Shown here: piece by piece, positions 18,323 to 28,016 of the stretch
How positions within the stretch are numbered: position 1 is the stretch's first letter
Layout of the letters: the number at the start of each line of letters is the position of its first letter
Assembly: GCF_051535215.1 (NCBI RefSeq)
Contig: NZ_JBPPLY010000007.1
Coordinates: 1 to 64,000 of the forward strand
DNA: 64,000 nucleotides
Reading direction: 5' to 3'
Origin: Nitrobacter sp051535215
GTDB taxonomy: Bacteria > Pseudomonadota > Alphaproteobacteria > Rhizobiales > Xanthobacteraceae
Position numbers and translations under genes: made by a program
The notes under the pieces: generated by a model
The model's input: only the letters and a program-made list of their open reading frames with translations
Told to the model about the DNA's origin: nothing
The model's database searches: none

Positions 18323-20192
18323 CGGCGGCTTCCCCAAGATTGTCCGCCACGGCGTCGGCGTTGAGGTGATCGCGGGTCATCTCAGTGTTGGTCCGCCCCC
18401 AGCAACAGACAAGGATGCGCGCCTGCGGCATCTTGCGCCGCAGCCTGCGCACGAGATGGCGGGTGTGGGCGGTGCTCCCGTCCTCCAGGGTCGACACGCA
18501 CACCAGCCTCACGCCGGTGCCGTCAAGCCGGAATATTCCGCTTGTCGAAGTTTCCTCCTTTCTCGCAGCCCGCGCTTCGAGACCATGCTTCGACAGGATC
18601 TGAGCGAGACACATCGCGGCCGCCTCGTCGAGATCGCTGCGCTCGGCGACGCACAACACCGGACATTCGGACTGCCAGTCCGGCGGAAGGCCTTCGCGAA
18701 TAATGAATGGAAGTTCGGGCATCGGCGCATCGGCCGTTTCCTCGACGGCGTCGGCGGCTTCCGCGTCCTTGGTCCGGCCCCCCGCCGGAATATCGTCGAA
18801 CTCGGAGGACAGATCGTCGACCACCTCGGCAACGCTGTCCTTGATTTCGGCCAGACGATCAGGGAGCAGCCGTCCGCGCCTGAGGTCGGCCTGCGCCAGC
18901 ATCAATCCCTTCAGCGCGACGGTCTCGTAGTATTCGGCGAGCGAGCCCTCTTTCAGAAACTCTTCCGCCGTGTCGACGGCCTCCGCCGGATCGTTCGCCA
19001 GCATCCTCTGATAAAACAGTTCCGGCGGGGATAGTGCCGGACGATCGCCGAGAAGGATGTCGAGAAACCTGAGATGCTCGACGTGGCGGCCCAGCACAAC
19101 GAGGCACACCGTCAATGGAGTGGCAAGGACAAGGCCGATCGGCCCCCACAGCGCCGTCCAGAACGTCGCCGAGACGATAACGGCTACGGGAGACAATCCG
19201 CTGCTATGCCCGACGAGCAAAGGTTCGAACACCTGACCGATCATGAGTTCCGTCAGGAAAATGAGCGCGCCCGTCCATAGCAGCATCGACCAGCCAGGAT
19301 CGACCGCCACGGACAGCGTCAACGGAAAGAACGCCGCGATGAAGACGCCGACATAGGGAACGAACCGCAGGATCGCAGCCAGGATTCCCCAGAGGATGGC
19401 GCTGGGAACGCCGATCACCAGAAGACCGAGGCCCACCAGCACGCCGAAGCTGGTGTTGAGCGCAACCTGCATCAGAAAGAAACGGCTGAGACGACCCGCC
19501 GCGTCATCGATCGCCGCGGTTGCGGACTGCAGATCGTTCGAACCTGCGAGCTTGATGACCCGGTTACGCAGGTCCTCCCGCTGAAACAGGATGAAGACCA
19601 CGAACACGATGACGACGCCTACCGTCGCCAGCGGATGCAGCAGAGGACTGATGAGCGCCAGGATGCTTTCGAGGGCGGACGGCGGCGGAGAACGCACCTC
19701 GACCGGGATCGGCTTCGCCTCGCCGGGCGCGTTGGGCGACGGTGCCGTCGACGGCGTCTGCGGCACGTTGATTTCCTTGCCGAGCGTCTGAAGAATATCG
19801 GCAGCGCGATCGAGCGCCACTGTCGAGCTCAGCGCCCGCAGCGACTGGATTTTCTGCTGCATGGTCTGTTGGTAGAGGGGCAGCCTTTCGGCCAGGTGCC
19901 TGACCTCGTTCGCGATCAGGCTGCCGAGTGCGAAGATCGCGATAAAGGCGACCACGACCACGACCGGTACGCTGGCGGGGCGCGGGAAATGCCATCGCTC
20001 CAGAATTTCCACCAGCGGAGCAAGCACGAAGCTCAGAAGCACTGCCAGCGCAATGGGGACGAAAATCTCGCGGCCAACATACAGTCCGCAGATCACAAGA
20101 GCGGCGATGACCGCCGATGCCATCGCCCCGTCGCCGAAACCGGCTCTCCGTGGCGTCACCCTTGCGTCCAGATCCAGACTCACAGCCGGCAT
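18168..20192 (-). CDS. AI-2E family transporter with long cytoplasmic C-terminal domain
   Basis: This 674-residue protein has the AI-2E (PerM-type) membrane topology: two helices near residues 25-65, a third near 72-92, a hydrophilic loop with Pro-rich stretch, a helix near 200-220, and a C-terminal membrane group with the family's LVGVPxAxLWG-like segment (LLVIGVPSAILWGILAAILRFVPYVG). Residues from about 400 on form a large soluble extension. The last 50 residues (after AAAYCLSLVEQ) are encoded in the tandem repeat and are Arg/Gly-rich, suggesting a read-through end. Substrate is unknown. Confidence 0.82.
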   Translation of the reverse strand: MPAVSLDLDARVTPRRAGFGDGAMASAVIAALVICGLYVGREIFVPIALAVLLSFVLAPLVEILERWHFPRPASVPVVVVVAFIAIFALGSLIANEVRHLAERLPLYQQTMQQKIQSLRALSSTVALDRAADILQTLGKEINVPQTPSTAPSPNAPGEAKPIPVEVRSPPPSALESILALISPLLHPLATVGVVIVFVVFILFQREDLRNRVIKLAGSNDLQSATAAIDDAAGRLSRFFLMQVALNTSFGVLVGLGLLVIGVPSAILWGILAAILRFVPYVGVFIAAFFPLTLSVAVDPGWSMLLWTGALIFLTELMIGQVFEPLLVGHSSGLSPVAVIVSATFWTALWGPIGLVLATPLTVCLVVLGRHVEHLRFLDILLGDRPALSPPELFYQRMLANDPAEAVDTAEEFLKEGSLAEYYETVALKGLMLAQADLRRGRLLPDRLAEIKDSVAEVVDDLSSEFDDIPAGGRTKDAEAADAVEETADAPMPELPFIIREGLPPDWQSECPVLCVAERSDLDEAAAMCLAQILSKHGLEARAARKEETSTSGIFRLDGTGVRLVCVSTLEDGSTAHTRHLVRRLRRKMPQARILVCCWGRTNTEMTRDHLNADAVADNLGEAAAYCLSLVEQTAVQDNGTRPRAASRPRPAVSGRGGERKAGRGERKADHAGPS

Positions 20193-20304
20193 GACCCCGA
20201 ATATTCAGGATCATCAATGATCGCCGGGGCGTTTTGGTTCCATAAGCGCGACGGAGACGGCGGTGCCCCCTGCCCTGTCCCTCTCCCCAACTGGCTGTCA
20301 AAAC

Positions 20305-21024
20305 CTACTCAGGAGAGGCTGGTGCGGTCACCCCATGGGAATCGCGGCGTGAGAGGATCACGCACCAGGATGCGGCGCCCAAAAGCATCAGGCAGATGTA
20401 GGGACCGATCATATAGGTCCAATACGACGACCTCATGAGGATCATGAACGCAGCAGGTGGCGCATATTCCTCCGGCTGCAATAAAACGCTGTGGAGCCAT
20501 CTCGCCATTCCGAAATCGAACAGGATACGCAAAACAATCAGCGCAATCAAAATGGCCGCGATCCTGCCCGCAAGTCCAAGACGGACGAAACCGTCAGATG
20601 CCTCGGCCGGGGGACGGGCGCTGGCCATGGCGAGGACGAGACCGAGAGCCGTTATCGCATAGAGCGGTATTCGTCCATCCAGCGTGCTGCTTGAGAATCC
20701 CAATCCGCCTTGACTGGAGACGATGTAGCTGATGTCGGCAAACAGCAGCCACGGGACGATCAGCCCGGACCAGCCGGGCAAGCCCAGCGTTTTCATCCGC
20801 CGCCAGCTTGGCCGGACCAGCGAGACAACGAGGAGGAAGAACAGTAAAAACCCGAGCGGCGTAGCCGTGACGAGTGAGACGGCCTCGCCCGCCACGTCTT
20901 CAGCGCCATTGAGACGATCCAGCACATAGAGAGTGAGCGGAAGGCCGATTATAAATGTCAGGAAAATACCGATCCTGAGAGCGACCTGCCACCCGAACGA
21001 TCGGCCTGAAAGAACGGCTGTCAT
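20305..21024 (-). CDS. Multi-pass membrane protein, unknown function
   Basis: This 239-residue protein has about six hydrophobic segments (residues 15-33, 52-68, 82-102, 118-135, 150-168, 200-225). I recognise no family; the pattern SLVRPSWRRMKTLGLPGWSGL between helices 2 and 3 recalls small DUF805-like proteins but is not convincing. It follows ettA with 30 bases between and may be in the same transcript. Confidence 0.6.
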   Translation of the reverse strand: MTAVLSGRSFGWQVALRIGIFLTFIIGLPLTLYVLDRLNGAEDVAGEAVSLVTATPLGFLLFFLLVVSLVRPSWRRMKTLGLPGWSGLIVPWLLFADISYIVSSQGGLGFSSSTLDGRIPLYAITALGLVLAMASARPPAEASDGFVRLGLAGRIAAILIALIVLRILFDFGMARWLHSVLLQPEEYAPPAAFMILMRSSYWTYMIGPYICLMLLGAASWCVILSRRDSHGVTAPASPE

Positions 21025-21054
21025 AATCGGCGGCTCCCCCGCGCCGTCATCCTC

Positions 21055-22707
<1,653 letters not shown>

Positions 22708-22935
22708 CGTGATCCCTGAAAGCGTTGCAATTTTAGGGGGAGTTTGCTGACGCTGATGTAGCGGCGCGGGAGCCAAAGGGCAACCTTGGCTTAACCATCC
22801 GGAAAGCTTGACGAGATGAGTATTCTTCCCGGTCTCATTCGAACTGCATTTTAATTGTATCCACCAAGAATGGCGGGATCGAAGATCACGGCGGCCTTCA
22901 GCAGAAGCTCGCGACCTAACACGGCAGAAACGACC

Positions 22936-23142
22936 ATGACGACCAGCGTATCGGCGTCAGCATCCCACCAGAACGAAAAACGGGATCAGCAGCGCGGGTG
23001 GCTCGATAGGATTCGCGGCTTCTGGCGCGATTTCGCTGCGACCGCTTTCAATTCCTACCGGCCCGAGCTGCACTACATGCGCGGACCCGGACCCGCCTGG
23101 CACGCCAAACACGGCCAGCATCCACCGGGCGGTTCCCGATGA
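22936..23142 (+). CDS. Small hypothetical protein, first of an overlapping pair
   Basis: From the ATG at 22936 the product has 68 residues. It is hydrophilic with one amphipathic stretch (RGWLDRIRGFWRDFAATAFNSYRPELHYMRGPGP) and a Gly/Pro/His-rich end. I recognise no family. Its stop codon overlaps the next start as ATGA, strong evidence that the two short frames are a real translational pair. Confidence 0.55.
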   Translation: MTTSVSASASHQNEKRDQQRGWLDRIRGFWRDFAATAFNSYRPELHYMRGPGPAWHAKHGQHPPGGSR

Positions 23143-23354
23143 ACCGGCTGCGCAGCGGCGATCTCGCGTCACGTAAGGGCGTCGCGCGAACAACTATGCG
23201 CGGACCGATTGTCGACCAGGCTGCACCGAAGGCGCGTTCGATCGCCGGCGCCAGGCCGGACACCGTTCCGGAAAACTACCGACGCTATTACGTCGAGATG
23301 ATCGAGGACATCGCCGCGTGGCTCAAGGGCGCGCAGGTAACAGGGCCTCGGTAG
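23139..23354 (+). CDS. Small hypothetical protein, second of an overlapping pair
   Basis: This 71-residue basic protein starts in the ATGA overlap with the preceding gene. Its end, ENYRRYYVEMIEDIAAWLKGA, is a predicted amphipathic helix. No signal peptide, membrane segment or known domain is visible. Confidence 0.5.
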   Translation: MNRLRSGDLASRKGVARTTMRGPIVDQAAPKARSIAGARPDTVPENYRRYYVEMIEDIAAWLKGAQVTGPR

Positions 23355-23450
23355 AATTGCCGCAGGGCCAAGCTCCGCCTTGGAGCCGTCCCTGCGAAGG
23401 CACAGGCTCATCCGCCGTAGGCGTCAGGCGATCTCGGAGCAGCGTGCCGA

Positions 23451-24602
23451 CTACCGGATCGTGACCGGCGCCGGCAGCGGGGCCACGGCGGCCGGCTGAG
23501 TTCCGGGCAGGCTCGCCGTCAGCGGCGGCTGTGGAACGGGCGCTGCGTCCGACATTGGCGGCTGACCGGCAGGCTGGGTGGAAGCCGTTGTGTCCGTGTG
23601 CGGCGGACCGCCGGGGAGCACGACGACGCGGGTGCCGACCTTGACGCGATCGAACAGGTCCGAGACGTCTTCGTTGAGCATCCCGATGCAACCCGACGAG
23701 ACGAACTTGCCGATCGTCGAGGGCTGGTTGGTGCCGTGGATGCGATAGACGGTCGAGCCGAGATACATCGCGCGGGCGCCGAGCGGATTGCCGGGGCCGC
23801 CGGCCATGAAGCGCGGCAGGTAAGGCTGGCGCTCGATCATTTCCGTCGGCGGATGCCAGTCGGGCCACTCGGCCTTGCGGCTGATCTTCTGCACGCCGGT
23901 CCAGGTGAATCCGTCGCGGCCGACGCGCACGCCGTAGCGGATCGCGCGATTGTTGCCGAGAACATAGTACAGGTACGTGTTCGAGGTATCGACGACGATG
24001 GTGCCTGCCGGCTCCTTGGTCGCGAACGTGACTTCCTGACGGCGCAGTCTCGGCGCCAACTGCTTTTCGCCGCCCTGATCGGCTTCGGGCTGCTCGTCCG
24101 GCGGCAGCGCCGACAACGGAGTGGGCCTGCCGTCCGCCCCAACGGGCGCCGGCGGCGCGAATCCTGCGGTCGGCCCACCCGTCGAGGCAACCGCTTCCGG
24201 TGCACGTGTCGGATACTGCGCGGGACCCGGCTGACCGTAACGCGGATCATCCGGCGACATCACCGGGCCACGCGCCATGCCGCCGTTCGGGTAGGGCGGA
24301 GCAGATGCAGGGCTGCCGTAACGAGGATCGTCCGGCGACATGATCGGACCCGGCGCAGGGAGCGCGGCAGAATCGTGCGGCGGCTGCGACTGATCCTCGG
24401 CCGAATCGAAATCAGGAAGTCCGTCCATCGCAGCCGGGCGGCCATCTTCAGCCGGATATGAGGACTCTCCAGGGTACGCGGGCGGCGATGCGGAATAGAT
24501 CGTGCCCGGCGCGGGCGGATAGCCTTGGGCGGAGGCGAGCGAGGTTCCCGCTGCGCCAGCCAAAACTGTCGCAAAAACCGTCAGAATGCGCTTGATCATC
24601 AT
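23451..24602 (-). CDS. L,D-transpeptidase (YkuD domain), Pro-rich N-terminus
   Basis: From the ATG at 24602 the product has 383 residues: a signal peptide (cut near LASAQ), a long low-complexity Pro/Gly/Asp-rich region with the repeated GPVMSPDDPRYG / GPIMSPDDPRYG motif, then the YkuD domain. The catalytic signature is RIHGTNQPSTIGKFVSSGCIGM; the cysteine is the nucleophile. The enzyme makes 3-3 cross-links or attaches proteins to peptidoglycan in the periplasm. The domain is very similar to that of the gene at 63054, sharing MISRQPYLPRFMAGGPGNPLG-like text. Confidence 0.9.
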   Translation of the reverse strand: MMIKRILTVFATVLAGAAGTSLASAQGYPPAPGTIYSASPPAYPGESSYPAEDGRPAAMDGLPDFDSAEDQSQPPHDSAALPAPGPIMSPDDPRYGSPASAPPYPNGGMARGPVMSPDDPRYGQPGPAQYPTRAPEAVASTGGPTAGFAPPAPVGADGRPTPLSALPPDEQPEADQGGEKQLAPRLRRQEVTFATKEPAGTIVVDTSNTYLYYVLGNNRAIRYGVRVGRDGFTWTGVQKISRKAEWPDWHPPTEMIERQPYLPRFMAGGPGNPLGARAMYLGSTVYRIHGTNQPSTIGKFVSSGCIGMLNEDVSDLFDRVKVGTRVVVLPGGPPHTDTTASTQPAGQPPMSDAAPVPQPPLTASLPGTQPAAVAPLPAPVTIR

Positions 24603-24943
24603 TGCCCTTGTATAAGCCCGACAAACCACCGGATCGTTAACGGCCACATCGCGCAGGATAGCGGCGCATTCAAGACAATTCCGACAAAAGCGTCCTAATT
24701 CGATCATAATTACGAATTCGCCGGCAAGCGTGACCTCTAAGCCTCACCCGTCTCGTCTTATCGGACAAAGCCGGCATTCTATGCGGCGATTTTTGGCGCA
24801 CCTGTTCGGCTGTTGCGGTATTCTCGAAACGCTTGATTCGCTGGAACCGGCTGGCGCGCACATCGATCAGGCGCGTAACTCGCCGCGTTCCGATGGCTCG
24901 ATCACGTCGCTCACCCGCGCGGCGATAGCGGAACCCAACATCC
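24603..24943. other. Divergent promoter region
   Basis: 341 bases between the L,D-transpeptidase (minus) and the Ala/Pro-rich membrane protein (plus). Short frames here lack plausible composition. No repeat, operator or RNA was recognised. Confidence 0.45.
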
Positions 24944-25759
24944 ATGCTGCCCGGCTTGCGCTTCCTGTTCGTCGCGATCCTAATGGCCGTCTCGATGGTG
25001 GTCTTCGGCCTAGGTGCCGCAGCCCTGCTGCGGGCCACGCACGAAGAATTCGCAAGCCTGCCACTCAAGCAGATGCCTGAAGTCACATTCGGATCGCGAG
25101 AGGACACGCAACAGCCGACGCTGGCGGTGCTGCAGGTCGACACGCCCGCCGCCGGGCCGACGCCGGAGCACGCCGAAGCGCCCGTGGCGACCGCGCCAGG
25201 TGCGCAGCCGGACTCTACCGACATCGTGCTTCCTGCCGCGGATGCAGCTTCGGGCGCGACCGACAGCACCGCGTCCGCCGCTTCCCCGGCGTTGTCTGAC
25301 TCCGCCGCGCCATCCGTTTCGGACACCGCGCCCGCCGCCGAAGCAGCCACGGAAAAACCATCGGAGCCGCCGCCAGTCGACACGTCGATCGAGGCAGGCG
25401 ATGCCGTCAAGCCGGACATCGCGAAAGCCTATAGCGCGAACGCCGGCGCCGCAACCACCGATGTCGCAAACACCGATGTCGCAAAATCCGACGCACCCAA
25501 ATCTGCAGGCGCATCCGACGTCGCCGAAACGATGACGTCGCCGTTCGGAGCGAATTTCAAGCCACCCTTGCCAGGCCACCGTCCCACGCAGATAGCCCAG
25601 GCCACCGGGAAAGCGTCATCGGTCGCCAAGCGATCATCAGCGAAGCCGACCCTCGCCAAACGCGCCCATCGCCGCCAAGTGATCCGGCAACCCGGTCGTC
25701 TGCGACCGGCAGCCCCACCCCCTGCATCGCAGCCGGCATCGCCGTTCGCGCTGGAGTGA
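24944..25759 (+). CDS. Membrane-anchored Ala/Pro/Ser-rich protein
   Basis: This 271-residue protein has one N-terminal helix (FLFVAILMAVSMVVFGLGAAALL, residues 8-30) and then a long low-complexity tail rich in Ala, Asp, Ser and Pro, including a TDVANTDVAKSDAPKSAGA stretch, ending in a basic Arg/Pro segment. It probably spans the inner membrane with the tail in the periplasm. There is no enzymatic domain. Confidence 0.65.
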   Translation: MLPGLRFLFVAILMAVSMVVFGLGAAALLRATHEEFASLPLKQMPEVTFGSREDTQQPTLAVLQVDTPAAGPTPEHAEAPVATAPGAQPDSTDIVLPAADAASGATDSTASAASPALSDSAAPSVSDTAPAAEAATEKPSEPPPVDTSIEAGDAVKPDIAKAYSANAGAATTDVANTDVAKSDAPKSAGASDVAETMTSPFGANFKPPLPGHRPTQIAQATGKASSVAKRSSAKPTLAKRAHRRQVIRQPGRLRPAAPPPASQPASPFALE

Positions 25760-25765
25760 GAGAGG

Positions 25766-26626
25766 TCAGGCGGGGCCGGTGGCGATCGGCGGTCCATCCT
25801 GCAATCCCCACTCCGACCACGACCCATCGTAGAGCGCGGAGCCGCGGACGCCGAGGCGATAAAGCCCGAGCGTAAGAACCGCAGCGGACACGCCGGAGCC
25901 GCAAGTCGTAACGACAGGTTTCGCGAGATCGACACCGGCGCCGGCAAAGGCGGCGCGCAGCTCGTCGAGCGGCTTCATGGTGCCGGTTTCGGCGTCGAAC
26001 AGCGCGCCATATGGCAGGTTGCGGCTGCCGGGGATGTGCCCCAAACGCAAACCCGGCCTCGGCTCCGTCACGCTGCCCTCGAAGCGATTGGCGGCACGCG
26101 CATCGACGAGCTGCTCGCGACGCGATGACAGGTTGTCCACGAGCTGCGCCTTGCTGCGTACACGGGCAGGGTCGAACGCCGCCGTGAAGTGGCCTGGCTT
26201 CGGCGAGGCGGCGCCGGATTGAACGGGGCGGCCTTCCGCGCGCCATTTCTTCAGGCCGCCGTCGAGCACACGGACGTTGCCATGGCCGAAAGACAGAAAC
26301 ATCCACCACGCCCGCGGCGCGGCGACCCAGCCGCCGGAATCATAAATCACAACCGTATCGCCGGACGAAATCCCGAGCGCGCCGACATCGCGCGCGAACT
26401 GCGTGGCATCCGGGTACATATGCGGCAAAGTCGAGGCGTGATCGGAGATGGCGTCGACGTCGAAGAACACCGCGCCGGGAATATGCGCGGCGAGAAAATC
26501 ATCGACCGGCAGCGGCAGAACGCCGGGCATCTTGAACGAGGCGTCGATGACCTTGAGCCCGGCATCGCCGAGATGCGCGGCCAGCCATTCGGTGGAAACG
26601 AGAGGATCGTCGGTGGTGGAGGTCAT
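25766..26626 (-). CDS. sseA: 3-mercaptopyruvate sulfurtransferase
   Basis: The ATG at 26626 gives 286 residues. Two rhodanese domains are present: the inactive N-terminal one (LKVIDASFKMPG ... VVIYDSGG) and the active C-terminal one with the catalytic loop TTCGSGVSA near residue 240, the mercaptopyruvate-type variant of the loop. Segments AARAWWMF/APRAWWMFLSFGHGNVRVLDGGLKKW are typical. It transfers sulfur from 3-mercaptopyruvate to thiols or cyanide. Confidence 0.92.
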   Translation of the reverse strand: MTSTTDDPLVSTEWLAAHLGDAGLKVIDASFKMPGVLPLPVDDFLAAHIPGAVFFDVDAISDHASTLPHMYPDATQFARDVGALGISSGDTVVIYDSGGWVAAPRAWWMFLSFGHGNVRVLDGGLKKWRAEGRPVQSGAASPKPGHFTAAFDPARVRSKAQLVDNLSSRREQLVDARAANRFEGSVTEPRPGLRLGHIPGSRNLPYGALFDAETGTMKPLDELRAAFAGAGVDLAKPVVTTCGSGVSAAVLTLGLYRLGVRGSALYDGSWSEWGLQDGPPIATGPA

Positions 26627-26808
26627 GGTCAGATATTCCGCTTGCACGTCATTGCCGGACATAACCGTTCGAAGAACGGCGTCGCTTCCGCTTGTCTCAT
26701 GCCCCGGCAATCCATCTTCTTCTCGAAAGATCGACACGCGGGTCACAGGCGGACGGAAACGGCACTTCGCGCCTATGCCCGCATGAGGAAATTATCAATG
26801 TAACCGCC

Positions 26809-26912
26809 GTCATGGCCCTGCTTGTCACGGCCATCCACGTCTTTTGCGTGGACAGACGAATGCGAGGTCAGACCACGAAGGCGTGGATGGCCGTGGCAAG
26901 GCCGGGCATGAC
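26809..26912. repeat. Palindromic dispersed repeat
   Basis: GTCATGGCCCTGCTTGTCACGGCCATCCACG at the left is mirrored by CGTGGATGGCCGTGGCAAGGCCGGGCATGAC at the right, a long imperfect hairpin of the type frequent in Nitrobacteraceae intergenic DNA. It ends ten bases before the stop of the rhodanese gene and may serve as its transcript end. Confidence 0.8.
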
Positions 26913-26921
26913 TGGATCATG

Positions 26922-27335
26922 TCACGCCTTCGCCTTCGGCTCGACAGTCTCGCCTGCTTCCCCCGCATCGCGCCAGGCTTTGTATCCGCCGCCGAGATGC
27001 GCGACCGGTTTCATGCCCATGTCCTGCGCGGTTTTCGCCGCCAGCGCCGAACGCCAGCCCGAAGCGCAATGAAAGATGAACTTCTTGTTCTCCTGGAAGA
27101 TCGGTTTCGCATAGGGACTTTCAGGATCGATCCAGAATTCAAGCATGCCGCGCGGACAGGAAAACGAGCCGGGAATCCTGCCTTCGCGCTCGAGCTCGCG
27201 CGGATCGCGGATGTCGACGAGAACGGCATCGCCGCGTTCGACAGCCGCCTTGACGTCGGCCACGCTCATGGTCTCGATTTCCTTGTTCGCTTCCTCGAGC
27301 AACGACTTGATGCCGCGCGTGATCGTCTGGGTCAT
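26922..27335 (-). CDS. Single-domain rhodanese sulfurtransferase
   Basis: From the ATG at 27335 (GGAGGTAAAA site) the 137-residue protein is one rhodanese domain: VLVDIRDPRELEREGRIPGS, then the catalytic loop FHCASGWRSALAA, then MGMKPVAHLGGGYKAWRDAG. The active-site Cys is in HCASGWRS. The physiological sulfur donor cannot be told. A 23-base palindrome lies 19 bases before the start. Confidence 0.9.
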   Translation of the reverse strand: MTQTITRGIKSLLEEANKEIETMSVADVKAAVERGDAVLVDIRDPRELEREGRIPGSFSCPRGMLEFWIDPESPYAKPIFQENKKFIFHCASGWRSALAAKTAQDMGMKPVAHLGGGYKAWRDAGEAGETVEPKAKA

Positions 27336-27353
27336 TTTTACCTCCGGCCTTTC

Positions 27354-27376
27354 CTTTCCCCGTGTCACGGGGAAAG
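27354..27376. promoter_or_regulatory. 23-bp near-perfect palindrome before the rhodanese gene
   Basis: CTTTCCCCGTG-T-CACGGGGAAAG is symmetric except for the centre. It lies 19-41 bases before the rhodanese ATG, directly upstream of the ribosome site, where an operator or a 5' UTR hairpin would act. It may also be a short member of a G/C-rich dispersed repeat family. Confidence 0.45.
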
Positions 27377-27607
27377 CTCGGATTGGACAAACGATGCGAA
27401 GCATCCTCGCACAATCGGCGTGAAGGGCAAATCATGCTTAACGCAATGCTCCCCACGGATGTAAAGTAACCGCAACAAGTGATCTCCTGGACCTGTCGGT
27501 TTTTTCATCTAGAATTGATCTGCTGCTCGGCCTATTGCCAAACGCGATACAAGCAGGCGAACATCAAGGAAATGCCGATGAGAGCGGCATTTCAGGAGGA
27601 GCGATTT

Positions 27608-27853
27608 ATGGGCGTTATCGTGTGGTTGATCGTCGGCGCGATCGCGGGCTGGCTGGCTGGCCTGATCGTAAAAGGCGGAGGCTTCGGGCTGATCGGAAAC
27701 ATCATCATCGGCATCATCGGCGCAATCGTCGCCGGCTGGATTTTGCCGCTGTTCGGAGTCCTGATCGGCGGCGGCTTCTTCGCCCAGGTCATCAATGCGG
27801 CCATCGGCGCCATCATCGTTCTCCTGGTCGTGGCGTTCATCAAACGCGCCTGA
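27608..27853 (+). CDS. GlsB/YeaQ/YmgE family stress-response membrane protein
   Basis: The ATG at 27608 with AGGAGGAGC ahead gives 81 residues with three transmembrane segments. The sequence GVIVWLIVGAIAGWLAGLIVKGGGFGLIGN and the following GIIGAIVAGWILP are the family signature. Members are induced under general stress in several bacteria, but their role is not known. A terminator follows. Confidence 0.9.
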   Translation: MGVIVWLIVGAIAGWLAGLIVKGGGFGLIGNIIIGIIGAIVAGWILPLFGVLIGGGFFAQVINAAIGAIIVLLVVAFIKRA

Positions 27854-27872
27854 CGCCAACCTCGCATTCCCC

Positions 27873-27902
27873 AAACGGCCGCCGACAACGGTGGCCGTTT
27901 TC
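27873..27902 (+). terminator. Rho-independent terminator
   Basis: AAACGGCC-G-CC pairs with GG-T-GGCCGTTT around a six-base loop and ends in TTTT, 20 bases after the GlsB/YeaQ gene. Confidence 0.8.
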
Positions 27903-28016
27903 CGGTGTGAGGTCCTGACTTGAAACGATAAACGCAAGCCGCTTTTCAACAACGCTCGCCAGCACCAACGTGCTTTTTCTCGGCATCGAGCAGCGACGGA
28001 TGCGCTCCTGTCGCGC

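Noticed and set aside
17042..18337. Fusion frame of tam through the N gap
   Set aside because: The frame passes through 100 Ns and the tandem repeat; the real start is the ATG at 17812 with the family N-terminus.
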